A stretch of 64,000 bases of DNA from Nakamurella multipartita DSM 44233. Its GTDB lineage: Bacteria; Actinomycetota; Actinomycetes; Mycobacteriales; Nakamurellaceae. Position 1 is the stretch's first letter, and the number at the start of each line of letters is the position of its first letter. The translations under genes were made by a program, and so were the position numbers. Below, in pieces: positions 17,948 through 26,318 of this stretch. The notes under the pieces are model-generated. The model worked only from the letters and a program-made list of their open reading frames with translations. It did no database searches and was not told the origin of the DNA. The DNA lies in assembly GCF_000024365.1 (NCBI RefSeq), contig NC_013235.1, positions 4,960,001 through 5,024,000 of the forward strand, in the 5' to 3' direction.

Positions 17948-18216
17948 TAGCGGCCAGCCAAATGCCTGCGCACGGTCGCTTCGAGGGAATCTGGGTCGCA
18001 AAGATGCTCAGGATCAAGTTCGTTGTCCGTCAGTACGATTCCAAAGGAATGTTCGACCGCGACGGCGATCGCGATTGCGTCATTTGCGGAGCCGCCCTTG
18101 ATGAGAGGGAGTATCTCTGCCAGTCGGTGACGTAGCGGCTCCTCCACTTCCTGGACTCCTGCATCGTCTGCCGGGCGCGCAGATGCGCAGGGACCTGACG
18201 GATCAACCTCGGTCAT
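17947..18216 (-). CDS. Small acyl-carrier-protein-like protein
   Basis: 89 aa, ATG 18216. After an acidic leader of about 25 residues, helix I is EEPLRHRLAEILPLI, helix II ANDAIAIAVAVEHSFGIVLT and helix III SLEATVRRHLAG, which is the ACP/PCP helix pattern. In a simple alignment to ACP, the serine of the GGSAND segment (Ser43) is one position before the phosphopantetheine serine and an Ala occupies the canonical place, so modification is uncertain. First gene of the ACP-AsnB-NadE-like operon; the leading CDS start overlaps nothing upstream. It may act as a carrier for the group amidated downstream. Confidence 0.6.
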   Translation of the reverse strand: MTEVDPSGPCASARPADDAGVQEVEEPLRHRLAEILPLIKGGSANDAIAIAVAVEHSFGIVLTDNELDPEHLCDPDSLEATVRRHLAGR

Positions 18217-18552
18217 GCCTCATGCCTCTTTGACTGGCCGTCTCTGGACACAGTTTGATTCATCCCCCTGCTTTGGCCATTCACCTCGATAGAGAGATAA
18301 TGTACCAGATACGCGCACAACCACGAACCCGCTTCGAACCCGGTCGGCGGTCAGACAACCAGTTGGTGGGCCGCTGACGAGACGGGAGTAGGCGTGTTGA
18401 CTGCCGGTAGTCGACATGGCACTGCCCGATAGGTCCGCGACCTAAGACATGGTGGTCGTTGATCGAGTGGCGACCTCGGTGGAAGCCCAACTCGCAACCG
18501 GACGAAGCACTGCGAACGGACGCAAAGACCCGTTGCCGAGCGTTGGCGTACC
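18217..18552. other. Divergent intergenic region
   Basis: No gene recognised. It separates the - strand ACP/AsnB/NadE operon from the + strand beta-helix gene and should hold both promoters. Confidence 0.4.
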
Positions 18553-19707
18553 ATGGAATCCGTCGCAACAGAGTCGGCGGCCGAGAGCGACTTGTTCCCC
18601 CAAATTCGGCCCTATCCGATGCTTCGAAGGACAGGGACTGTGATCAAAGCCGCTAAGGGTAGCAGCCATCGTGCTCGAATTCGCAAGCTTTGGATTGCTG
18701 GGATAGTCGCCTTGGCGCTCGTTGGTAGCACGATAGTCGTAGCGATGACACACAAGATGGCCTCCAGTTCTGGTGCGCAGTCCGAGGTGAGCCCTAGCGA
18801 GACCGAGACATCACAATCATCGGATGCGTCGGCTTCGTCACCGAGCCCATCATCATCATCACCGTCTAAGGAAGCACGCGGTGTTCCGCCCCCTTCCGCT
18901 GGATTTCCGCCAAATCTAGCGGGTTTTCCGTCACCGGAAAACACTGGTCCGCGATCGACGGGTCCTGAAATTGCTGGGCCGATAGCGACGTCAAGCTCAG
19001 GCCAAGTGATTGAAGACGTGACCGTGGACGGGAATATCACCATCCAACATGACGATGTTGTCGTACGCGATGTGAGAGTGATGGGCACCGGGAACTACAT
19101 GATTAACATCCGGCCAAAATCGGATGGCGCTTGCCCGGCCAATATTCGAATAGAGTTTGTTGAAATTGACGGCGAGAATGCTCCGTCCGAGGCAATAGCG
19201 GTCTACGGAAGTGAAGCGAACTGCGGATTCACCTTTGATCATAGTAAGATTGTCGACACTGGCCGCGGTATTCGTATGGGTAGCAATGTAGCCGTCTCGA
19301 ACTCTTACATCTACGTCAACAGGACATGGGACGGCGCGCATCGCACGGCATTGAGCGATAACGGCGGATCCAACCTGCAGATCAAAAATAATACGCTCTT
19401 CTGCGAACTTCCCGGGTGCTCGGCTGCGCTGAGCCTGTATGGAAGTCTAGCCCCTATTGAAAACGTTTTGATAGAGGGCAACTTGATGTCGACCACCGGA
19501 CAGTACTGTATTCACGGAGGATCTGTTTCCTCTAAGGACTTTCCAAGCGGGTCCAATATACGGATTGTCAATAACCGGTTCTCGACGTCGCTTGGTGCGC
19601 GCTGTGGGAAAGCGGGCCCCGTGGCAAGTTTCGATGACGGCCAGGACGGCAACGCGCTTAGTGGCAACGTTTGGCACGAGAATGGAGAGCCAGTCGGTAC
19701 CGAATAG
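18553..19707 (+). CDS. Membrane-anchored right-handed beta-helix protein (paralogue 1)
   Basis: 384 aa from ATG 18553 (ATG 18619 is an alternative; neither has a good ribosome-binding site). The N-terminus is basic, with one membrane helix at about 46-66 (LWIAGIVALALVGSTIVVAM), then a Ser/Pro-rich linker of about 60 residues. Residues about 150-384 form a beta-helix with short repeats such as VIEDVTVDGNITIQHDDVVV and RDVRVMGTGNYMINI, and paired Cys (CELPGC, YCIHGG). It is about half identical by eye to the C-terminal parts of the proteins at 24417 and 33605. The fold is that of polysaccharide lyases and epimerases, but no catalytic set can be assigned. Probably exposed on the cell surface. 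Confidence 0.75.
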   Translation: MESVATESAAESDLFPQIRPYPMLRRTGTVIKAAKGSSHRARIRKLWIAGIVALALVGSTIVVAMTHKMASSSGAQSEVSPSETETSQSSDASASSPSPSSSSPSKEARGVPPPSAGFPPNLAGFPSPENTGPRSTGPEIAGPIATSSSGQVIEDVTVDGNITIQHDDVVVRDVRVMGTGNYMINIRPKSDGACPANIRIEFVEIDGENAPSEAIAVYGSEANCGFTFDHSKIVDTGRGIRMGSNVAVSNSYIYVNRTWDGAHRTALSDNGGSNLQIKNNTLFCELPGCSAALSLYGSLAPIENVLIEGNLMSTTGQYCIHGGSVSSKDFPSGSNIRIVNNRFSTSLGARCGKAGPVASFDDGQDGNALSGNVWHENGEPVGTE

Positions 19708-19787
19708 CGAATAGCAGGCGGTCAGATGCGCACGATCCAGCAATCCGCTACTCGGAGGGAAACTACAAATGCAACGACAAACACTAG

Positions 19788-21507
19788 CCTCGACTTTGCG
19801 TGGGTGAGTCGATGAGTGTGGTCGACACGGCTGGTGGTATGCGAAAGTGCCTGTCTCGTAACGGATAATCGAACTTGTCTAAGGTTCCGATGTCCGCAGG
19901 GGAAGGCACTTTCTGGGTGAAGACTACAGCGATGGTCCCGCGGGTCAAGGTCAGCGCCGACGGGGCGGGGGTGGTGTCCCACGCCGGGGTCGGCATGCTG
20001 CGGGAACTGGCCGATCTGACCGGGCAGGTCAGCGCGGTGCTGGCGGACACCTACAAGGGTCCCTGGCTGCATGATCCGGGCCGCATGTACGCCGATCTGG
20101 CGGCCGCGGTCGCCGACGGCGCGGACAGCGTCTCGGGGATCGGCACACTGATCGACCAGCAGGCCCAGCACGGGCCGGTGGCGTCGGTGACCACGGCGTG
20201 GCGGCTGATCGACGGCCGGGTCGACGCCGCCCACCTGACCGGGGTGAAGCAGGCTCGGGCCGTGGCCCGGGAGGTGGCGTGGGCGGCCGGTGCGGCCCCA
20301 CCCGCGGGGGTGGAGTTGGTGATGGACGTGGACGCCACGATCACCATCGATCATTCCGACGGGAAGCAGAACTCGGCTTCCACGTGGAAGAAGACCTACG
20401 GGTTCCACCCGTTGCTGGTGTTCCTGGACCGGCCGGATATCGCCGGCGGCGAGGCGCTGGCCGGGCTGCTCCGGGCTGGCAACGCGGGCAGCAACACGAC
20501 CGCCGATCACATCGCGGTGCTGACCGAAGCGCTGGCCGCGTTGCCCGAAGCGTACCGGCCCCGGCCCGACGACCCCGCCGGCGCCGACGGTCCGCGGTTG
20601 CTGATCCGGTCCGATTCTGCCGGTGCCACGCACGGTTTCGCCGCGGCGTGCCGCAAGGCCGGGGTGAGCTTCTCGTTCGGGTTCCCGGTCACCGCCCCGG
20701 TCCGGGACGCCGTCGCGACGCTGGTCGAAGCCGAATCGGTGGCCGCCGAGCGGGGCTGGACGGTGTGGTATCCGGCGATCGAGCGCGACGGGAGCGTCCG
20801 GGACGGGGCCCGGTTGGCCGAGGCCACCGGCCTGGTCGACCTGTCCGCGTGGCCGCCCCGGACCCGGCTGATCCTTCGGAAGGAGCGGCCCCACCCGGGC
20901 GCCCAGCTCACCTTCGCCGACCAGGACGGGCATCGGGTCACCGCGTTCATCACCGACACTCCGATCGGCGCGGTGCCCGGCCAACTGGCCGGTCTGGACC
21001 TGCGGCACCGGCGGCACGCCCGGGTCGAGGACCGCATCCGGCAGGCTAAGGCGACCGGGCTGCGCAATCTGCCTTGCTTCTCGTTCGCGTCCAACAGTGC
21101 CTGGTTGGAGATCGTGCTGACCGCGACCGACCTGCTCGCCTGGTGCAAGCTCATCGCGTTCATCGACGAGCCCGACCTGGCCTGCTGCGAGGTCGCGACC
21201 TTCCGCTACCGGGTGCTGCACGTCGCCGCCCGGATCGGCCGCGCCGCCCGGAAGACGCACCTGCGGATCGACCGGACCTGGCGGTGGGCCACGGCGATCG
21301 CCACCGGCTGGCACCGCATCCGCGCCGCCTTCACCTGACACCCGGCCCCTGTCTCAACAACCCGAAAGGACCCGTCCCGGCGGTGGAACCGGCGGCCACC
21401 CGAGCCGACACTCGGACAATCGGGCAACCCGAAACACCGAAACCCCTGCTCTGAAAGCCTTCTCAGGCCAGCGACCACCGATCCAGGCCTACCGTGCAAG
21501 ATCGAGG
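19788..21507 (+). mobile_element. IS1380-family element, copy 1 (intact)
   Basis: 1720 bp. The left end CCTCGACTTTGCGTGGGTGA and the right end read inward, CCTCGATCTTGCACGGTAGG, are imperfect terminal repeats. CTAG flanks both sides (19784-19787 and 21508-21511), a 4-bp target duplication as expected for IS1380. The ends were confirmed by comparison with copy 2 at 35024-40618. An inner inverted repeat, GAAAGTGCC (19843-19851) with GGCACTTTC (19905-19913), brackets the leader just before the transposase start. Confidence 0.88.
19917..21338 (+). CDS. IS1380-family transposase
   Basis: 473 aa. GTG 19917 is chosen because in copy 2 the codon before the equivalent GTG is a stop; the frame here is open to 19875 by chance. 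The protein begins VKTTAMVPRVKVSADG. DDE landmarks are VELVMDVDATITIDHSDGKQ, LIRSDSAGATHGFA and the C-terminal HARVEDRIRQAKATGLRNLP. No frameshift or stop is seen, so this copy should be active. The inverted repeat over the leader could hide the start in an mRNA hairpin and reduce translation from outside promoters, a known way for IS elements to limit transposition. Confidence 0.92.
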   Translation: MKTTAMVPRVKVSADGAGVVSHAGVGMLRELADLTGQVSAVLADTYKGPWLHDPGRMYADLAAAVADGADSVSGIGTLIDQQAQHGPVASVTTAWRLIDGRVDAAHLTGVKQARAVAREVAWAAGAAPPAGVELVMDVDATITIDHSDGKQNSASTWKKTYGFHPLLVFLDRPDIAGGEALAGLLRAGNAGSNTTADHIAVLTEALAALPEAYRPRPDDPAGADGPRLLIRSDSAGATHGFAAACRKAGVSFSFGFPVTAPVRDAVATLVEAESVAAERGWTVWYPAIERDGSVRDGARLAEATGLVDLSAWPPRTRLILRKERPHPGAQLTFADQDGHRVTAFITDTPIGAVPGQLAGLDLRHRRHARVEDRIRQAKATGLRNLPCFSFASNSAWLEIVLTATDLLAWCKLIAFIDEPDLACCEVATFRYRVLHVAARIGRAARKTHLRIDRTWRWATAIATGWHRIRAAFT

Positions 21508-21528
21508 CTAGCGGGGTCCAGGTTCGGA

Positions 21529-22785
21529 TCAATGAGTTTCGACATCAGCGCTTGCAGCAGCTGATTCGGGTTCGCGAAGTCGCTTGACACGAATCCGCTT
21601 GAGTGTCCCTAGTACCGACGAGAGCTTTTGGCGGGGCGTAAGGCGCAGCCATAGACGGAACGACGGTAGGTTGCTGAAACTTGGTGCCGCCACTCCCGCA
21701 ATTCGGAGCGTATGGATTCTGCCCCACAATGCGCCCCGGGTAGCCTCCAAGTTTGGTTGAGACGCAGGCAGTAATTCGATCGGGATCGGGCCGCCTTCAA
21801 GCGCACCATCGGCCAACGCTTTGGTCAAGGCGACCCGGCCACGTTCAGTGCGAACGACAACTAGTGAACGACCGGGCTCGTCGTCCGAGATTTTCCGATA
21901 CCAGGGATCGCCAACGGAAAGGTCAGCGAATTCCCCCGTGTGGTCCGGGCAGATCATGCAACGCCATTGGCGGCCCTTGCTCAGGGTACCGTCCCATGCT
22001 TCCGCGTATGTTGCAGCAGCTCGATATCCACTCCTGGTCTCGACCCGAAAGTTCCCGGGCCAACCGTCACCGCGGTAGTCCAATCGACAGACCGACTGAG
22101 GTTCGACCCCTAGCGACGTGATCATCTTCTCGGTTGTTCGTGTTGACGGTGTTCCGGCGCAAAATATTGCGATCGTCAAGCCAACCTTGTCATCCAGTTC
22201 TGTTCGCCGGCCAGCGGCAGCCCGCGTACCAGCCACGTCGCAAGGCTTGCCGACCACAACGCACGGTCCCGCTGCGCCCTCGACTAGGTCTAGCCGCTCC
22301 CCCGGGCTGGCCGGGGAGTACCTAGAGCCTGCGGATTCGAAGACGGCATCACTGGTCGTGTTGAGCACTGTTTCGTTGAGCAAGGGCGCGTCTGGACGCG
22401 CGCGTACCTGCAGCACCCCAACGGCAGCCCCTGACTCGAGCGCGTGTGCAGCTAGAGCCGAAACAACCCCCCCGGAAGACCCCCGACGCCGCACTCTCGG
22501 ATCGGTGGACCAACATTCGAAGAGGTCAAGCACCGGCCCCCAGGTCCCCTTGAACGGCGCACCGGCAAGCTCGTCTGGCGTGTGAGCCAGCGCGCGTCCA
22601 GGGCAAACTTCGACAGCGTCGCCACGGACGCCACCGGTGATCGCGACGATCGGTAACGGACGGCGTCCAACGTTGGGGAGCTCGTGCATTGCAAGTCGCG
22701 GTTCAAGGTACGTACAGACACCGCAGCCGGTGCACAGATGCGCATTTACCACAGACTCGATCGAGTCGAGGCGCTTGCCGATCAT
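21529..22785 (-). CDS. FrhB/FdhB-type iron-sulfur flavoprotein of a polysaccharide cluster
   Basis: 418 aa, ATG 22785 overlapping the pyruvyltransferase stop by ATGA. Residues 18-24 (CTGCGVC) and Cys61 (VCPG) give a ferredoxin-like 4Fe-4S site; later come RGSSGGVVSALAAHAL, VVVGKPCDVAG and the signature CMICPDHTGEFADLSVGDPW, all typical of coenzyme F420 hydrogenase/dehydrogenase beta-subunit C-terminal domain proteins. Members next to polysaccharide pyruvyltransferases are common in surface-glycan loci, where their redox role is not settled. The 3' end lies 21 bp from IS1380 copy 1, which inserted just downstream. Confidence 0.83.
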   Translation of the reverse strand: MIGKRLDSIESVVNAHLCTGCGVCTYLEPRLAMHELPNVGRRPLPIVAITGGVRGDAVEVCPGRALAHTPDELAGAPFKGTWGPVLDLFECWSTDPRVRRRGSSGGVVSALAAHALESGAAVGVLQVRARPDAPLLNETVLNTTSDAVFESAGSRYSPASPGERLDLVEGAAGPCVVVGKPCDVAGTRAAAGRRTELDDKVGLTIAIFCAGTPSTRTTEKMITSLGVEPQSVCRLDYRGDGWPGNFRVETRSGYRAAATYAEAWDGTLSKGRQWRCMICPDHTGEFADLSVGDPWYRKISDDEPGRSLVVVRTERGRVALTKALADGALEGGPIPIELLPASQPNLEATRGALWGRIHTLRIAGVAAPSFSNLPSFRLWLRLTPRQKLSSVLGTLKRIRVKRLREPESAAASADVETH

Positions 22786-24080
22786 GCGATCGTGCCTGGT
22801 ATGACACCCATCGTCCAGGAGTGCACGGCGCCGAGTATGTCCGTCATCTGGTCGCGTGCGCGCTGAACAACCGGCGGGGCTGACCGCGCCAGGATTTCTC
22901 TGGTGAGTTCGCGGCGTGCGAATGCATCGAGCATGAGCCTGACGGCTTCTTCGCCCTCGGCACTTCGCGCGTCTGCGATCTCGCTAGCGAGACCACACGT
23001 CTGAAAGACACCACCGCTCTTGTCGCTATAAGCGAAACCAAAGGTTGGAATCTGCTGCGACAGCCCTGCGATCGTCGCGTGCATTCGGCTTCCGACAAGC
23101 CAATCGAGACGCGAAATGCACCACTTTAATTCTGCGGCGTCCAGAATCGCAGGCAGCGTGACAACTCGCTCTCGTTCGGTCGGTGTGAGCTGGGCCGACA
23201 CCGCATTGATCGCGTTCATGTCGCTCTCCCCTGAACCGTCCGCTCTATGAACATGAGGGACGAACACGATCACGACACCATCAGCGATCAGCTTACGGAC
23301 GAGCATCACAAATACAGAGATGTAGTCGCCGAGGATCCGAAACTGGCGCTGCCCTTCGGGGGTACTCAACAGCCCGCTGACGTTGATCCCCACCCGTACG
23401 ATCGTCTCATCAGAGAGGCTCGCTTCGAGCCGGGAGTCCAGGTCGGGGCGCTGAGAGGGAAGCGCGAAGGCCACATCCACTCCGGATCGGCAACGCGCGT
23501 GGTCAACTCCGCGTCCAGCCAGCTCAAGTAGCCGCACGTGGCTCCGAGGGTCACGGGAGTAGGCAAGGGCGGCACCCCTGACCAGTCTCTCGGCCTTGCG
23601 ACGGCCGGCTGCCGTGTCAAACGGTCCATAGGTCTGCGGCATCAGCACCAGAGGCGTGCCTACCCGCAATGCCGCTTCCTTCGGTGCGCTCACTGACGCT
23701 AGTCGGTCCCATCCATACATGTCGGTGAAGCTGTCTCCCCCCGAGATGTCAAGGACTGCATTCGCGCGCGCGAGACGGATGGCGACGTGATTCCCGCCCG
23801 AGCCCAGTGCCTGATCCCAACGGACTCGCGCCCAGCTCTCGGGACGGTGCAAGCGACGTGATCGGCGGACCCCGACTGCTTCAACGACCGTGTGCCCGTG
23901 CCAGACTTCGTCGGATCGGCGGACACCCCAGCCGTCATCGAGCATTGCAACGAGAGCTTGCTCACCCGCACGCGACGCCCAGTCATCGATTCCGCCGACC
24001 ACCGATCGGCCCAATGCTTGAACGCCGCGGTTTCCGTTGCTCAACGGTGCTCCGGCGAGGACAAGTTTGACGACGCTCAC
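22782..24080 (-). CDS. Polysaccharide pyruvyltransferase family protein
   Basis: 433 aa from GTG 24080 (VSVVKLVLAGAPLSNGNRGV); the frame upstream to 24140 does not look coding. It shows the PS_pyruv_trans/WcaK pattern: NxGNRGVxALG at the N-terminus, AVLDISGGDSFTDMYGW, LVLMPQTYGPFD, then in the C-terminal domain VGINVSGLL, WLVGSRMHATIAGLSQQIPTFGFAYSDK. These enzymes add ketal pyruvate from PEP to sugar residues, giving negative charge to exopolysaccharides. Coupled by ATGA to the FrhB-like gene, so both probably act on the same glycan. Confidence 0.85.
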   Translation of the reverse strand: MSVVKLVLAGAPLSNGNRGVQALGRSVVGGIDDWASRAGEQALVAMLDDGWGVRRSDEVWHGHTVVEAVGVRRSRRLHRPESWARVRWDQALGSGGNHVAIRLARANAVLDISGGDSFTDMYGWDRLASVSAPKEAALRVGTPLVLMPQTYGPFDTAAGRRKAERLVRGAALAYSRDPRSHVRLLELAGRGVDHARCRSGVDVAFALPSQRPDLDSRLEASLSDETIVRVGINVSGLLSTPEGQRQFRILGDYISVFVMLVRKLIADGVVIVFVPHVHRADGSGESDMNAINAVSAQLTPTERERVVTLPAILDAAELKWCISRLDWLVGSRMHATIAGLSQQIPTFGFAYSDKSGGVFQTCGLASEIADARSAEGEEAVRLMLDAFARRELTREILARSAPPVVQRARDQMTDILGAVHSWTMGVIPGTIA

Positions 24081-24416
24081 CCGGCCATTATCCGTGCTAG
24101 ATCGACCTTGGCCAGCTCGCCAGCATCGGCGGCTAGGCAAGCATCGCGAAGCTAGTCGTTGTAGTCAGACACCCACTACAGGTCAACGTGACCTTCGTCA
24201 TGATTTCAGCCTCCGACGGCGTCGCGTATACCTCCTGAACGGCTGCTTTGGCTTCGGCGACCGCGCCGCTGGTGGGTGTTCCTCTACCTGTTCGCTGACT
24301 GTAACTCGCCGCGCACGATGAGTACTGATACGGTCACGTCTTCATAACGGCAACCACCAAGGGGGCGCCCTTCAGGGTGTGGTGAGCACTGAGAGCGAGC
24401 TTCCGAGCTCGGTAGA
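24081..24416. other. Divergent intergenic region
   Basis: No gene recognised; promoters for the - strand pyruvyltransferase operon and the + strand beta-helix gene are expected here. Confidence 0.4.
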
Positions 24417-25826
24417 GTGAAACGAGGACGTCTGATCGTGAGAAGTGTCGTACATCGCATAGGCCCCACCCGATGGCCGATAGTCGCTCTTGGAGTGGCA
24501 CTCGGCATGGTCGTACTGATGTTTGGGTTTACTCCAGCGTCAGCTGCTCCCGCGAGAGCCCAACACTCTGGCGACATCATCGTCGACGACGCGGGCGCTG
24601 TGGTCGAGAACCTAGACATCACGGGGTCGATCTTCGTCAAAGCCAACAACGTTACGATCCGCAACGTCACTGTTCGCTACAAGTACTACCACTCGATACG
24701 GATCGAGCCGGGCACCAAGGGTACGCGGATCTATGACACCGACGTCCAATGCCTCGGTGACCGCACCAACGGCGTGGTCTTCGGCGGCTATTACGCCGAG
24801 CGGGTCCACGTGAATGGATGCCGTCACGATTTCCTTTTCTCCGACGAGAATCCCGCCACTATTGTGGATAGCAGCATTGATGGAGTGCCGTATTCCAACG
24901 TATCCGGTACCACGAACTCATCGTCGACCGCCTCGACCACAAGGACATCGACGCCGACATCAAGCGCACCGACGACAACCAGCAGATCGACAACCAGTTC
25001 CCAAGCACCGAGCACTTCCGCGGCGTCTCCGGTCATTGATGCTGCGTGGCCCACCCCAGATTCCACCGGCCCACGACAGTCATCGCAACGCACCACCGGA
25101 AACCTCTCCTCATCCGCCGCCGGAGAACTCATCTCCCGCGTCACGGTCGCCGGCCGCCTCACAATCCGCCACGACAACGTCACCGTACGTGACGTGACAG
25201 TGAACGGAACCGGCACCTACATGATCCAAGTGCTCAAGAAATCAGACGGCACCTGCCCACGCAACGTCCGCATCGAGTACACCGAGATCAACGGCGCAAA
25301 CGCCGCAGAAAATGACATCCCGCTGTACTCACCAGACTGCGGATACGTCTTCGACCACGGCTACATCCACAACGTCGGCCGCACATCACGACTGGTCAAC
25401 GACACAACCATCAGCAACTCCTACGTCTTCTCGAACCGCACCGGATCCTCAGGCGCACACCGCGGCGCCGTCGGCACCAACGGCGGCAACAACAACCAGA
25501 TCATCAACAACGTGCTGATGTGCGAGGGCGTCGGCTGCTCGGCAGCCATCCCAATGTACGGAGACTTCATGCCCGTAACAGGCCTGCTAGTCCAACACAA
25601 CCTGCTAGCCACCACAGGCTCCTACTGCGCATACGGCGGCTCCGTCGACTCAAAGCCCTACCCGAACGGATCAAACATCCGCTTCATCGACAACCACTTC
25701 TCCACACGATACTTCCCAACCTGCGGACGATACGGCCCCATCATCGGCTTCGACAACGGAGTCCGCGGCAACGTCTGGACCGGCAACGTCTGGCACGAAA
25801 CCGGCCGAGCAGTCAGCGCCAACTAA
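24417..25826 (+). CDS. Secreted double beta-helix protein (paralogue 2)
   Basis: 469 aa from GTG 24417 (GTG 24438 is an alternative). Signal peptide: WPIVALGVALGMVVLMFGF then TPASAAPA. Residues about 45-150 are a first short beta-helix block (IIVDDAGAVVENLDITGSIF, VTIRNVTVRYKYYHSIRIEP) containing two Cys. Then come a Ser/Thr linker of about 45 residues and, from about residue 203, a second beta-helix domain with TCPRNVRIEYTEINGANAAE, two CxxxxC-like pairs and GNVWTGNVWHETG near the end. The second domain is encoded by an 807-bp block almost identical to one in the gene at 33605. There is no anchor, so it is probably released or bound to the glycan. A surface-polysaccharide binding or processing role is an inference. 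Confidence 0.78.
   Translation: MKRGRLIVRSVVHRIGPTRWPIVALGVALGMVVLMFGFTPASAAPARAQHSGDIIVDDAGAVVENLDITGSIFVKANNVTIRNVTVRYKYYHSIRIEPGTKGTRIYDTDVQCLGDRTNGVVFGGYYAERVHVNGCRHDFLFSDENPATIVDSSIDGVPYSNVSGTTNSSSTASTTRTSTPTSSAPTTTSRSTTSSQAPSTSAASPVIDAAWPTPDSTGPRQSSQRTTGNLSSSAAGELISRVTVAGRLTIRHDNVTVRDVTVNGTGTYMIQVLKKSDGTCPRNVRIEYTEINGANAAENDIPLYSPDCGYVFDHGYIHNVGRTSRLVNDTTISNSYVFSNRTGSSGAHRGAVGTNGGNNNQIINNVLMCEGVGCSAAIPMYGDFMPVTGLLVQHNLLATTGSYCAYGGSVDSKPYPNGSNIRFIDNHFSTRYFPTCGRYGPIIGFDNGVRGNVWTGNVWHETGRAVSAN
25020..25826 (+). repeat. 807-bp long direct repeat, copy A (beta-helix domain)
   Basis: Matches 34217-35023 over the same length with no gaps. Only three base differences were seen by eye; they change Ala to Thr, Ile to Thr and Val to Ala. 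It begins in the linker (GCGGCGTCTCCGGTCATTG) and ends at the stop codon. Confidence 0.9.
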
Positions 25827-25858
25827 GCAGAACGAGTTTGCACTTGTTCCGCAAATAG

Positions 25859-25906
25859 CCAAATCAACCATAGGAGACTTAAAAAAGCCTCCTATGGTTG
25901 ATTTGG
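25859..25906 (+). terminator. Rho-independent terminator after beta-helix gene 2
   Basis: CCAAATCAACCATAGGAG (25859-25876) pairs perfectly with CTCCTATGGTTGATTTGG (25889-25906), 18 bp, and the stem can extend by CTT/AAG. TTTT follows at once. It is unusually AT-rich for this DNA. Confidence 0.88.
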
Positions 25907-25910
25907 TTTT

Positions 25911-26318
25911 GTGAACTCAAACAACGCCCGATATGGGTGGCTGAAAGGCAGGTGCGAGATAGACGGGCCAAGGGGCACGGGCAGTTGTGCTTCGGATAGC
26001 GGTCGTCTGCCCGGCCAGGGCGACAGAAGATCATCCGACGTGGGCTCCGCCCAGACCTGCGCCATCTACGTAAGGTACTGTGCGCGCAAGCACTCAAGAG
26101 ACAAGCGCCGGGCAGAGGGCCCGACCATGAACCGGTTTTTCACCGCCGGTAGCCTACGCCAAGGACGGTGGCCTCGGGTTCCAAGGCGCGTGAAGTGAGG
26201 CTCATGCTGAGAGGTCATATGCCTGACAGGTCACCGACCACCGTGGTGCCGGCTGATCGCCAGCACGGGTGACACGGCACTAATCGAGCTTGATTCGCAC
26301 CTAGGCTAGGGGGTTGGA
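25911..26318. other. Intergenic region, nothing recognised
   Basis: About 400 bp between the terminator and the next start codon with no convincing frame, repeat or clear promoter. Confidence 0.4.
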
